From Taxillus chinensis (lineage: Eukaryota; Streptophyta; Magnoliopsida; Santalales; Loranthaceae), in NCBI GenBank assembly GCA_023512835.1, contig CM042084.1:46981609-47045608 (forward strand): 64,000 bases of DNA, given 5' to 3'. Both the position numbers and the translations under genes were made by a program. The stretch's first letter is position 1; each line of letters begins with the position of its first letter. Below the pieces are notes generated by a model, which worked only from the letters and a program-made list of their open reading frames with translations, was not told the origin of the DNA and did no database searches. This document shows positions 45,222 to 56,273 of this stretch, piece after piece.

Positions 45222-46419
45222 ATGGAGGAGATTATGTCCACTGCTTCGTCTCAAACCCTCTTGTCCCTCTTCCATGAAAACCCACTTACACTCCAAAGAC
45301 GCCTCCAATTCATCCTCCAAACCCGGCCTGAAGCATGGCTCTACGCCATCTTCTGGCAAGCGTCCAAGGAGTACGGCGACAGCCACGTCATTCTAACCTG
45401 GGCCGACGGCCATTTCCAGGCCCCCCAAACCCGCCGCCATACCTCCACTGGGTTGGTCAGTCGTGGAAGGCGACGTCTCCGGCTGCGAGTTGTTCTACGC
45501 CGTGTCCGCGACCAAGTCGTTCACCGCCGATCAGGACGTCCCGGTCCGAGCATTCAACTCTGGTGGATCCGTCTGGCTCGCCGGAGAGCACGCTCTGCGA
45601 GTCTGCGACTGCGATAGAGCAAAGGCCGCCCAGATGCATGGGATTAGGACTCTCGTTTGCGTGTCCACTGCAGGAGGTGTGGTGGAGTTTGGCTGTCAAC
45701 ATCAAATCCCAGAGGACTGGACCCTTGCCCAGCAGACTAGAGCCCTTTTTGGTTCCGACCAACCTCCGTGTTTTCCGGGCGAGACTCCTACCAGCGTTGA
45801 CTCTGTCGATGACTTGAAAAAGGGGGCATCTTCCGGTTCTGGCGCATCGGATCCCCAGCTTGTCCGGCCATCCGCGTTGGCAAGAAAGAGAGGCAGAGCA
45901 GCTGCGCCGGAGGAAGCCTCAACCGTGAGCCACGTGGAGGCGGAGAGACAGCGGCGCGAGAAGCTCAACCTCCGATTCTACGCGCTCCGGGCCGCTGTCC
46001 CCAACGTATCGAAGATGGACAAGGCGTCGTTGCTGTCGGACGCGGTGGCACATATTAATTCGCTCAAGGCCAAGATTGAGGAGCTGCAGGGACAGATCCG
46101 AGAGGGTGGTTCGAAAAGGCCGAGAGTTTCAGGCGTGTTCGATGATGGTAGTGTTGATGAAAGGACTGGAGTAGATGATGTGGAGGTGAGGATTATTGGG
46201 TCGGACGCGATGATACGAGTTCAGAGCCGGAATGTGAATTTTCCGGCAGCCAGGTTGATGAACGCTCTGCGGGAGTTGGAGTTTCGTGTCCATCACGCCA
46301 ACATGTCCAGCGTGAAGGAGGTGATGCTACAGGATGTAGTGGTTAGGGTTCCTGATGGGATCACTAGTGAGGAGGCCACTAGGAACGCGATCCTTAGAAG
46401 ACTGTTGCTTCAAGGTTGA
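45222..46419 (+). CDS. bHLH14: bHLH transcription factor, AtbHLH14-like (MYC group), with one frameshift
   Basis: A nuclear DNA-binding regulator, intronless like its relatives. The chosen start ([10 protein letters not shown]) precedes a bHLH-MYC_N domain, which binds JAZ and MED25 in the group: [31 protein letters not shown]. At 45,421-45,426 a run of six C breaks the frame; the domain goes on in another frame ([49 protein letters not shown]). The basic region reads [20 protein letters not shown], with the H, E and R that contact the G-box, then the helix-loop-helix ([20 protein letters not shown]) and an ACT-like C-terminus ([40 protein letters not shown]). About 398 residues are spanned, near the roughly 420 of AtbHLH14. 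In Arabidopsis, bHLH3, 13, 14 and 17 repress jasmonate responses against MYC2. The break may be a sequencing error, since all else is conserved. Confidence 0.93.
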
Positions 46420-47352
46420 CAAGGCCAGTAGGAAATATTTGGATGTGTTCTTACTGGGGGATTTTATCCATAATTCTGGGATGGTAAAATGTATATTTAT
46501 ATAATCATCAAGCAACAGAACTCACTCATATAAATATCAAATTTTGGTATTGCATGTCAGTATAATTCGTAGGACTTGTATCGTTTTTGGTACTGATATC
46601 ATTTCTTTTACTTTGCTGAGATGATGTGGGTTCGATTTTTGCTATACCTCACTCTTTTCTATTCCTTTGTGAGAAACATACATACACAACTTATTAATGA
46701 TGAGCATCGTGTTAACTTAATTCAAAAGAAAATGGACCTCCCTGCTCCGAAGGCGAACTTGAATTTTTATACCTCCTTGAGGAAATCTTGGTAAAATATC
46801 TAGCATGTTAGTAATTAATGGTGCACGCATATAGATGGATCCAGAAAGTTTTAGAACAATATAAAATTTAAAAATATATATATATCATTGTTGAAATTAT
46901 AAATTAATTTTTGATTGTTTATTGCCGTTGCCAAGATGAGATCAGCCCTGAAGGTTTTAATTTTAATTTAATTTTGGAGGGCCAAAGACTCAGGTCTCAA
47001 TTGTCGGGTCTTGAGACCAATACTGATGATTAATAACGTTTAAGTTAAAATTAATAATATAAAAGCATAAAAAACTTATCAAATTATCATATAATAAGTT
47101 AGATAACTTTTTAAAATCATATAATTCATTTACTACTATTATAATTAATAACATGTTTATCACAAATAATATAAAATAGTAAATTATATTATTAATTAAT
47201 TTTAATTTTAATTATATATATGTAATAAATAATTAAAAATTATATATATTTATATATATTTACATGCTATTAAAATTTATAATTTTAATATATATATATA
47301 TATGTATGTATGTATATATAAAAATTTAATAAATTTTTATTAAAATTCCGTC
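46420..47352. other. Downstream flank of bHLH gene; no other gene seen
   Basis: The 3' flank is AT-rich, with (TA)n patches near 46,870 and 47,280-47,330. No poly(A) signal can be chosen with confidence. No repeat or coding feature was recognised. Confidence 0.45.
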
Positions 47353-47360
47353 CCTGCACG

Positions 47361-48062
47361 CAGGGACGGATCCAGAAAATTTGATTAGGGGGGGCCGAGA
47401 TATAAACTGTATAATCTATATCTGTTACCTAAAACTATGATTAGCATCATCTAAGTTAGGGGTGAAATTCTAAATCACCAAAACCAAACTAAACTGACCT
47501 TCCGAAACCATTAATTTAATTTATCAAATCGTCAAAATCAAACAAAATCGGTTTGATTGAGTTTGAAACCGAATAATATTATTGGTTTGATTTGTTTTGG
47601 GATTTCAAAATCGCGGTTTAAATTAAACCGAATTGAACAATATTATCATTTTTTTTAATTTATTTATTTAAGATGATTTGTTAATACATGATGTGTTATG
47701 TTTGTGAACTATGTTATTTGATTTTAAGATTTTTAAAATTATAAATTCAATATATATTAGTATTAATGTGGCACACATAGTATTTTTTTTATTTTATATT
47801 ATTTTAACTTTTAAAAATTCAAAATTAATAAATTAAATTCATCTAAAATTTTCATATATATATATTATTAATTAATATATATAGCTATAATTTAAAATTA
47901 TATTTTTATATATATACACATATAAATATAAATATAACTATATATATTTTATTATAATTAAATTTTAAAATTTTAATATAAATATATATATATATAATAA
48001 AAAAAATTAAAATTTGGGGGGGGCCATGGCCCCTGCCGGCCCCCCCCCTAAATCCGTCACTG
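47361..48062. mobile_element. Non-autonomous hAT element (702 bp)
   Basis: The termini CAGGGACGGATCCAG and, in complement, CAGTGACGGATTTAG form imperfect inverted repeats. A perfect 8-bp target duplication CCTGCACG flanks it (47,353-47,360 and 48,063-48,070), as expected for hAT. The interior is AT-rich and has no transposase. At about 47,457-47,640 an inner segment starting TAGGGGTGAAATTC and rich in AAACCGAA may be a second, nested element. Confidence 0.9.
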
Positions 48063-48070
48063 CCTGCACG

Positions 48071-48921
48071 CAAATGGCACATAAGAGAACATATCTAATC
48101 CGCACGCTTAAAATTTTTTAAATGTTAATTGTGCTATAATATCAAATGGGTTTGTACGTGTATAGGCTTTTTATATAATTTTATGCGAGGCCTCGGAAGT
48201 TTTTTATGAATTAAAGTTTATTTACATTTGATAATTGTTAACTCTTTTTAAAATAAACTTATTATGACTTTTTTCTATTTATTGTTCATTGTAAGTGCCT
48301 TAATTTCTTAATAAGTATCAATGATTGTGTTTTGTAATGCCACTTTACGTGCAACACAGTAAACTACTCAACGACTCTGCCTTGCTAGTTAATAATAGAA
48401 TAATTAATTGTAACTGAATGACGTTATCAAATTATATAGTCCTACATATATGTGACATCGGTTTGAAAATTAATTATGTTAGATAATTATATTTTTGAGC
48501 ATTTATTATGGTCGACAATCTGATTTTCGAGTAATCTTCTTTTGAGGTGATTCAATTTGAAAGTCATATTGTCGAGCATTTAAGGTGTGTTTGGTATCTA
48601 TATTTAAAAACTATTGTTTATTTTTGAATATAAAAAACACCCATATAATTTTGTTTGCTAGATGTTTAAAAAAAATCGAATTTAATAAAATAAAAATATA
48701 TTTTGATTGTTTTCATTTTTGAAAAAATATTTTTAATTGATATGACCCCTGCCCCTTGCTCCTCCCCACATGACTGCATCTAATTTAACATAAAACAACC
48801 CTCAAACAAAAGAAGTATATCCAATTTGACATAAAATAGTTTTCAAATACAATTTTTAAAAATATTCTTTGAAATCAGCAAACCAAAAATAATATTATTA
48901 TTCTTGAATATTATTATTCTT
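48071..48921. other. AT-rich sequence, nothing recognised
   Basis: About 850 bp of AT-rich DNA without ORF, RNA or repeat that I can name. Confidence 0.5.
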
Positions 48922-49375
48922 TAAAACGACGTAGTTTTGATAAAGGGAACATGCCACAACTTTCCCGCATCCACATAGGACGAAATACCCACAATTCGAA
49001 CATGGTTCTTAAGGAAAAGATGATTAGCATAACAAAACGAAGAAGGCGATGCAAAAACATAGCTGCACGTGACAAAGGCCATTGTCACGTGCAAGCTCCA
49101 AATGCCCTAAGATTTTGCCACAAGACTTAGAATAACTTCTGGAAAGCTCTCATGCAAAAACACTACTGCCCCGTGACAAGCCATTGTCACGTGCGTTGTC
49201 ACGTGCATGAACTAAAGGTTCCCTCTTGGGCTCATCTCTTACCTCAAGCTTACCCATCATCATACAAAGTGTTCAAGCCAATGTGTGTGGGAATAAAATT
49301 CCCTAAAACCCAACAATTGCCACCCAAAAGGCAAAACTGTGACTAACTCCACATCCCAAAATACGGGTCATTACA
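48922..49375 (-). mobile_element. Truncated gypsy LTR (LTR-D)
   Basis: It starts within the promoter palindrome (AAAACGACGTAGTTTTGAT) and ends CGGGTCATTACA. It is the promoter-distal end of the LTR-A to -E family, with stem-loops at 49,064-49,093 and about 49,168-49,193. The portion from the TATA box onward in element orientation is missing. Confidence 0.75.
49064..49093. promoter_or_regulatory. LTR-D stem-loop 2 (TGCACGTGACAA arms)
   Basis: Perfect 12-bp arms TGCACGTGACAA / TTGTCACGTGCA around AGGCCA, with a G-box in each arm. The arms are the same as in LTR-E. Confidence 0.72.
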
Positions 49376-50029
49376 GTCACATATTTGGTTATTTCATGCA
49401 GTCTAATGTCAACACTATTACTAATAACTGATCTTTCCAGCAATATTTAAGATAAGTGACTACTTAACATATATATATATATATGTATGTATGGGGAAAT
49501 AAGGGATTACTAAATGGCACTTAAATGTTAACCAATGGGTACTTGACAAATCATTAATTCTTATCCAATTTGATGAATCACACCACAAGTGATAACCACC
49601 ATTCAACCTCTTCATCCTATCTTACCAACACTACTCACCATCGCTGAGCTCCACCTTTTCCTTATGCTCCTCCCTAACCACTTCATAGTTGTCCCAACTA
49701 GCATTGAAACTAATTTAAGAACAAAAAAAAAAAAGATAAAGAGTGATGTTAGAAAAAAAACTATAGTCTCCTTATGAAAAAAAATAAAGAAATAAAAAAA
49801 TAAGTAAAATTAAAAATATAAAGGTAAAGAAAAGTGAGAAAGAGAAACCCTTATTTACAACTATTTTTTGTGAGTTTAAAAATCTAAATTATTTTTAACT
49901 TTTCTATACTGTTAAGGTTTATACGTATTAAAATAGTGGGCTAAGAAACATGAAGATAGGGAGCAAAGGAAGAACGCGACTATATTATTATTTGTTGTTC
50001 TCGCGAGGTTGAGTTGTCATTGTTGTCAA
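49376..50029. other. No recognised feature
   Basis: AT-rich and A-rich sequence with a short (TA)n near 49,470. The 62-codon ORF at 49,589 has no family resemblance. Confidence 0.5.
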
Positions 50030-50500
50030 CATGTTGCTGGACTCGGAGATCTGTACTTCGTTGGATAACTTCGTAGAGTGATCTCTTAGAGTGAGCTCGT
50101 AGAGGGAGTCTAACTTTGTACGTTCTGACTCGAAGGTCGTTGACTCAAAGGTTGTAGATCAGAAGATTAGAATCAGAAGACTCCAAGGTTGTAGACTCGA
50201 AGGTCGTAGATCAGAAGACTCGAAGGTCGTAAACCATCAGACCATACGGGTTAAAGCCTCGAAGGGCCACAAGATCGAAGGGTCGTAGTTGGTGAGATCC
50301 AAGGTGCGAGCCGTGTCTCGCAGATCGAAGCGAAGACTCGTAGTGTCGAAGTTCGTAGGGTCGTAATCCAAGGTGCGAGTTGTGTCTCGCAAAATGAAGC
50401 GCAGACTCGTAGAGTCGAAGTCCGCAGAGTTGTAGATTAAAAGACCTGGTATAGAGACCCATAAATAGAATAATGCGATCATTGACTCGAAGACTCGTAG
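50030..50500 (-). repeat. GACTCGAAGG / CTCGTAGAG repeat field, inverted relative of 43,150-44,440
   Basis: Repeated phrases GACTCGAAGGTCGTAGA and AGACTCGTAGAGTCGAAG are complements of those in the 43-44-kb field. ORFs in several frames on the minus strand over it are low in complexity. The paired fields may be two copies of one element in opposite orientation around the bHLH gene; that is inference. Confidence 0.65.
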
Positions 50501-50523
50501 AGCTCTTAGGCTCGTAGAATGAG

Positions 50524-50814
50524 ATGTCAAGCACCGGGTTCGACCTAAGCTTCAGGCCAGAGAGCGAAGAATTGGAAGATCAAATGCCCTTGGTTCAAAG
50601 AATCAGACTCGAAAAATTAAAGAGGAAGACTCGTAGACTTGTAGAAAAGCTACGAGGCAAGTTCTCCGAGGCTGTGGCTAGGCAAAGGAGTGGAGTGAGC
50701 TACGAAGGAATGAAACACGCGAAAGTTCACCGTTTCAGAAGTCATTACCTAGGCGCCGATTCTAAGTACGTTAAGTATTGGAAATCACATGGAGGCCATC
50801 TAAGGGTGATATGA
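50524..50814 (+). CDS. Small basic ORF of unknown function, probably transposon-derived
   Basis: 96 codons from ATG to TGA. The middle is strongly basic and helix-prone (RIRLEKLKRKTRRLVEKLRG, KFSEAVARQRSG), followed by a His/Lys/Tyr-rich end (KVHRFRSHYLGADSKYVKYW). I do not recognise a family. It sits directly after the CTCGTAGAG repeat field, and its own DNA contains GACTCGTAGACTTG, so it may be a remnant of the same element. Expression is unproven. Confidence 0.25.
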   Translation: MSSTGFDLSFRPESEELEDQMPLVQRIRLEKLKRKTRRLVEKLRGKFSEAVARQRSGVSYEGMKHAKVHRFRSHYLGADSKYVKYWKSHGGHLRVI

Positions 50815-51587
50815 CATGTTTCGATGATTGAGATAAGGAAGAAACATGCTTAACCCTAAAGGGAAGGGTTTCCGACTCAAGCCCACCTATAAAAGCAAGG
50901 AATGTTCCTGACTTCAGGGTTGCGCCAAAAATATACTTTGTGCAGGACAAGAAATGTATGAAAGGATATATAGGAGGTGACGTGAGTAGTTCATTTACAT
51001 AGGGAGAGAGAGGAAGAATGAAGAAGAGATAACGGTGAGTTAATCGTTCTACTTCCTCATACATTCAAAAAACGGATCGTGAGTCTGGTATAGGCGTGAT
51101 TGAAGGTCAAGCATAGCAAACGGTCATCCATGCCGGAGCAGGTTGCATTAGAGGCAGTCTTACAAAGTGAGTAAATTCTGGAGCAATATTGTTTTGTATT
51201 TGCATTTAATAAAAGAGAGAGTTGATCCTATTATAACAAGGGCTGGACCCTACTATATTAAAGGAGAATAGTGGATTGGACTCAGTGTAGGTACACCCTC
51301 ACCACTGTGGAGTAGATCAAATTGATCGAACCATGTATATTGTGTGTCTCTGTCTTTTCTTTCTCTTACATGCCTGCTTATGACCGATATTGCATGAGAC
51401 ATTCAAATATCACCCAAACGAAGACCACATCTATTAGAGCAAACTCTCTAAAGTATTCTACTCATAAAACTTAAAGAAAAGTTTTATAGTGATACGATTC
51501 ACCCCCTTCTCTCGTATACAAACACTTATATAAAGATAACTATGCTTAGAACCTGGGAATAACATTATTATTTGTTATGATTGGTTA
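50815..51587. other. Unassigned stretch, possible old LTR end
   Basis: No coding sequence is seen. GATTCACCCCCTTCTCTCG at about 51,508 resembles the end of copia LTRs, and GTGTAGGTACACCCTCACC precedes it. It may be part of a decayed element around the solo LTR. The last five bases (ATAGC, 51,588-51,592) are the left target copy. Confidence 0.4.
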
Positions 51588-51592
51588 ATAGC

Positions 51593-52914
51593 TGTTGGAT
51601 CAAACCTAGAATTTGGATGATGCAGATAAAACCCTTTATAATCTGATTTGAGACATTGCACGTTTTGTCTTAAGTTGTTACAGAAGATATGATCTTAATC
51701 CGGACCTTCATTCTTGAGAGCAAAGCTAAGGACAAGATACATAATCCTGATCCCGGACAAGAGTGAGTGTCATCAAACACTTGGTAAAATAACCAAGTCT
51801 ACACTTTATACGAATAAGGATCATTCATGCGGATAAAACAACTAAAGCTACGAGACTTAGGAATCTGCGTCTTAGAGTTTTTAAACAATCTAAGTCAAAT
51901 AGATGCGGAATAAGAATCCTAGTCTATAACTCGTATGGAGTAAGAGAAAGTCCTTGCGAAATAAAAAGCTAAGTCTTCTACTCATGTGGACTAAGGAAAT
52001 TTGATGCGGAGTAAGGAATCCAAACCAATTACTCATGCGGAGTAAGGATGTGCCGACACGGAGTAAGCCATCCGTTCCTTTAACTCATGCGGAATAAGGA
52101 ACTCTCACGGAGTAAGGAAGCGCCGATGCGGAGTAAGCACTCCGACCTTCTCATTCATACGGAGTAAGGAAGCACCGACAAGGAATAAAGATTCCAAGAT
52201 CGAATTGATATGGAGTAAGCAATCACTAACACGGAGTAAGCATCCGAGCTTCATTAACATGGAGTAAGGAACTTTACTACTGGATTAAGAAGACGTTGCT
52301 TCAACTTATCTCTTCGCATTCAAAGACACTAGCTCGTTGTGTCCTGATGTAAGACAAACTCGTTGAGAACCTAAAGCATCTTACACGTGGATCACACAGA
52401 TATGTGGACACAACTTTAACTGCAATTGGCAACTCACAAAGGCACTTATGCTTTCCTAACCCAAGATCTTGAAGACCACATCCGCAGCATTCAAGGCAGA
52501 AAGATTTCCGAGAAACAGTCAATGTGCACGTTGCTCGGAAGAACAAGTTCCAAGATTGTCTCTCAGGGATGTGTCTATATATATTAACACTTGAACATTT
52601 TCATATAAGTTGATGTTCGTGAGTTAGTAATAAGCTTGTATGTACAAGAGCTCATAGACATCATAGAGGCTAGAGTGTGAGTCATTTGAAAACAGAGTGT
52701 AAGAGAGTCTTGTAGTAGATCGAAAAGCTTTACAATCTTTAATTTGCTTATATTTTGTTATAATTATCATTTGATAATAAAATAAAATACTTTCACTATC
52801 TGGTTGGCTTTCGCATTGATTATATCTCTTAACCAAATAAGTGTTGTGCCAAAGAGTAGAAAAGAGTTTCGAAAAGAGCCTATTCACCCCCCTCTAGGCT
52901 CCCAGGGACCAACA
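51593..52914 (+). mobile_element. Copia-type solo LTR with CGGAGTAAGG repeats
   Basis: A 1,322-bp LTR starting TGTTGGATCAAACC and ending CTCCCAGGGACCAACA, so the ends are inverted (TGTTGG / CCAACA). It is flanked by perfect 5-bp target copies ATAGC (51,588-51,592 and 52,915-52,919). CCTATTCACCCCCCTCTAGG before the end is typical of copia LTRs. From about 51,900 to 52,280 it contains irregular 35-50-bp units with (G)CGGAGTAAGGA. The minus-strand ORF at 52,301-52,546 is chance. Confidence 0.92.
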
Positions 52915-52969
52915 ATAGCTTAGTCAACAGGCCATTATATACAAGTACCCAATATTGGTAAATTCCTCA

Positions 52970-53425
52970 TATACCCTTGATACTCCCCCTAAAGAGTGCA
53001 ACTTGAGAAGACTCACCCCCCTCCCTTATGGTGTATTTCCAAGAGGGAGGTCCATGAACACTTCTTCAAATAAATCTCCGTGTAAGAAAGAGTTGTTGAT
53101 ATAAAGTTGTGATAGGGACCATTGATGGGAAGCTACAAGTGTAAAGAGGACTTTGATTGTCACTAGTTTGGCTACCAAAGGATAAGTGTCAAAAAAATAA
53201 GTCAATCTTTTCGTGTGTAGCCTTTAGAAATTAAACATGCTTTATAATGTTTTATGGTGCCATCAGAATGGTATTTAATCTTATATGTCCATTTACACCC
53301 GACCGTATGTCTACAAGGGGGCAGAAGCGTGACTATTAATGTATGGTTTCATTCTATAACATCCAATTTGGCTTGCATTGCTTTGCCCCACTCGAGTGAA
53401 TGAACAACCGCTTAGTAAGTTTGGG
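52970..53425 (-). pseudogene. Remnant of copia reverse transcriptase N-terminal part
   Basis: On the minus strand, pieces read WAKAMQAKLDVIE, then TVGCKWTYKIKYHSDGTIKH, YKACLISKGYTRK and NQSL-type decayed text, with several stops. This is the recognisable lead into copia RT (the usual GCKWVYKIKY...DGSIERYKARLVAKGYTQ region, from memory). The catalytic part is absent. The element is older than the adjoining solo LTR, since it is the host of that insertion or lies next to it. Confidence 0.7.
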
Positions 53426-53566
53426 TTTTATGTGGGACAAAATGGTGAGAACAAAATTCATATGTGGTGGTGATAATGAGCCATAGGATATAAAGTTAGA
53501 TAAAGGATAAGAGGGTAAGGGGTGTGTGGTTGTTGACTATTTATCATAGGGATGAGAGACGTATGT

Positions 53567-55202
53567 TGTAATGACCTGTGTTTTGGGATATGGAGAGTTA
53601 GTCATAGTTATGCCTTTTGAGTGCCAATTGTCCAGCTTTTGGGAGATTTCTTCTCATACACATTGACTAGAACACTTTGTATATAGATGAGCAAGCATGA
53701 GGCAAAAGATGAGCTCAAGAGGGAGCATTTAGAGGCTGCACGTGACAATGGCCTTTGTCACGTGTAGTGATATTTTTGCATGGGAGCCTTCTAGACCAAG
53801 TTCTAAAGCTAGTGGCAAAATTCTAAGCCATTTGGAGGTTGCACGTGACAATGGCCTTTGTCACGTGTAGCCATATTTTTGTACTGTTACCTTCGTTTTG
53901 TTATGCTGATAATCTTTTCCCAAATGGCCATGTTCGAATTGTGGGTATTTTGTCCTGTGTGAAAGCGGGAAGGTTGACACCTCACTTATCAAAACTACAT
54001 CATTTTGATGCACATGTTTCACTTATCAAAACTATGTCATTTTGATAAGTGAGGTGTCTATATAAGGAGGTTGAGGTCTCTTGTTTTTAGGTTTAGGGTT
54101 TATTCCGTCAGCTGCAGAGAAAGAGAGAGAAAGAGAGATAGATAGAGAGAGAGAGAGAGAGCCCTCTCCTGATCGTTGCTATGGTGATTCACGTGGGTGG
54201 ACGGCGTCTAGCGTGGGGGCAAGAGCAAGGAGGATCCTTTTGAGGTAGGGGTTCTATTCTTCCTGAACCTATTCTGTTATCAGGTCTTGTGGTTGGTGAT
54301 TTGTAAATTACATATGTTTATATATATATATATATATGTAAATTTATATAGGTGTGATCTCCTATATGAATGTTGGCCTTCACTGGCAAATTATGTTTGA
54401 ATACGTCGCTGAGTCCAGGGTCTGGGGATTTCGGGTTCGTTCTCGTGGTAGTGGACCTTGGAGGTTGTTGGGGTGTCTGCGCTATTCGTTCAGTGGTCTT
54501 GTTCGTTAGGGTTAGTCCCGCAGTAGGGCATTGTGGGAAACCTTGGGGTTTCCGGGCGAATTATGTTTGAAAATATAATATGTGGATATGATAATTATGG
54601 TTTGTGTGATGTTGAATGCTTGTGTTTTATTTGTGTTGTGAATGCATAATATTGTGTTGTGATTGTATGTGCTATATGAGACTAGTAACCTGTGTAGCTG
54701 TGGAGCCTATGTGGCGTGGTTGTGGAAGCCTGTGTGGCTGTGGTTGTGTTTTAAATACTGTCTTTAACCTATTTATTTATTATTGCCACAACACTGCACT
54801 TGTGCACGTGCTCATGTAGATGCTAGGAGCATGGGATGTGTTGGGGAGACTTGATCCCTATTGAGCTGTGTTGCTCACCCCTCCTGCTATGTCTTACTTA
54901 TTTTCAGGAGCCTACGGGCATTAGGTGGAACACCAAGGTCGAAGACTTCTTTTGTTTGCTGTTTTATTTTCTTGTTGTTCTTTTAAGGGAATTTATGTAA
55001 CCCCAATGGGGAAAACGATGTAAAAGGTTTTCAAATTAATCCAATGATGTGGTTTGTCCTATGGACTTGGACTTTTATTGTAGTTTGAATTTAATAAAGA
55101 TGTGATGTCCTGTGTTATTATTTATCCCAACCCCTTATCCACCGCGTGGGTAAGGGGGAGTCACGAACTGGTTTCCTCACGTTGGAAATCCGGGGTGTGA
55201 CA
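53567..55202 (+). mobile_element. 5' LTR of a plus-strand gypsy element (LTR-E)
   Basis: 1,636 bp from TGTAATGACCTG to GGGGTGTGACA, followed three bases later by a primer site. It is the same family as LTR-A and LTR-B. It has stem-loops at 53,737-53,766 and 53,840-53,869, decayed palindromes near 53,993-54,045, a TATATAAG box (54,059-54,066) and a GA run (about 54,117-54,161). The palindromes have lost the ACGT core (TACATC, TATGTC), which fits CpG decay. Confidence 0.88.
53737..53869. promoter_or_regulatory. LTR-E pair of G-box stem-loops
   Basis: Both stem-loops have arms TGCACGTGACAA and TTGTCACGTG-TA around TGGCCT. The two hairpins within this LTR are identical to each other, while those of LTR-A, B and C differ. 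Confidence 0.72.
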
Positions 55203-55205
55203 ATA

Positions 55206-55221
55206 TGGTATCAGAGCATGG
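55206..55221 (+). other. Primer binding site, initiator tRNA-Met type
   Basis: TGGTATCAGAGCATGG matches the complement of the plant initiator tRNA-Met 3' end (TGGTATCAGAGCCAGG) at 14 of 16 positions and lies just after LTR-E. It is the usual primer of chromovirus-type gypsy elements. Confidence 0.88.
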
Positions 55222-55716
55222 TCTAGTTGGTCAAGGGTAGTGGGCGGATTTGGTTATCATGAGTCCTTTGGAGGATCCTAGAGGGACATGCCTAATCAAC
55301 ATGGTCCTCTTTGAGCCTCTAAGGTGTACTTGGGGTAGTCCAGTCCTCTGGTTGGATTTGAATGCATTGGCATTAGGACACTAGTTGCATTTGTTGTTTA
55401 TGTGTTATTCTGTGGATAACTACAGTAAAGCCTTAAATGTGATAAGAAAAGATGAAAAACATGTGATGAAGTTTTAATTGTGCAACTCTGATATTTTGTG
55501 TTAATTTAAGCGTGACTACATGGAAAAGTACTTATGTTATTGAGCTATGTATTTGTGGAATTGACACTTGTGCAATATGATTTAATGAGAAATGAAACAT
55601 GTGCAATGTGTGCAATGCCGTGTGATAATTGAATTGTGTAATGGGGTAGAGGTAGTGAAACTCGATAGATTTCGAATGCGTTTTGACATTTGTGTTCCTT
55701 ACTTCCTGTAGTAAGA

Positions 55717-56273
55717 ATGCCACCAAGGAGAGCGATGCATGTGTTCGGGGCAGTGTCTGATGAGTCATCTACCCATGATGGTCCGGGTGCGGGATAACCC
55801 GCTGGAGGAAATGCGCTGTTGTTGGCACAGCTACGAGAGGGCATCCGACAGGAAGTCCAAGAGCTAAGTGAGGGTATCCGGCAAGACCTGAGGGAGGGTA
55901 TCCGGCAAGAGGTTCGGGAGGAAGTGTGCCGTGAGATGGCAACATAGCAGGTGGTGCCACCACCACCACCAGTAGGGTAGTTACCTCGTGAGCGTGAGAG
56001 TTTGCTGGGTGGCGTACCGATTCATCGTGTAGAGGATGATGTGGTGATGAGGTTCTGAAAGGAACAACCGCTGAGATTCAAGGGGGAGGTAGATCCAGTG
56101 GTGGCTGAGCACTGGTTGAGGCAGATTGAGCATGTGTTCTCCTTTCTCCTACCTCGGGAGGAGGATAAGGTGAGGTTGGCTATTCGGCAAGTAGAGGGTA
56201 ATGCCTTAGAGTGGTGGCAGAGTGTCACGGGGAGCTGTGTAGTGGAGTTCATGTTGTGGGTGGAGTTCTTGCA
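55717..56273 (+). pseudogene. gag of the LTR-E element, cut by a nested insertion
   Basis: It starts ATG (MPPRRAMHVFG) and has an EGIRQ repeat (EGIRQEVQELSEGIRQDL), then GEVDPVVAEHWLRQIEHVFS and ALEWWQSVTG, the typical start of chromovirus gag. In-frame stops occur near 55,797, 55,945, 55,978 and 56,056. At 56,274 the LTR of another element begins, and the rest of the gene is not in the window. Confidence 0.85.

Noticed and set aside
55206..55221. Possible tRNA gene
   Set aside because: The sequence only matches the tRNA-Met 3' end complement and directly follows an LTR, so it is a primer binding site.
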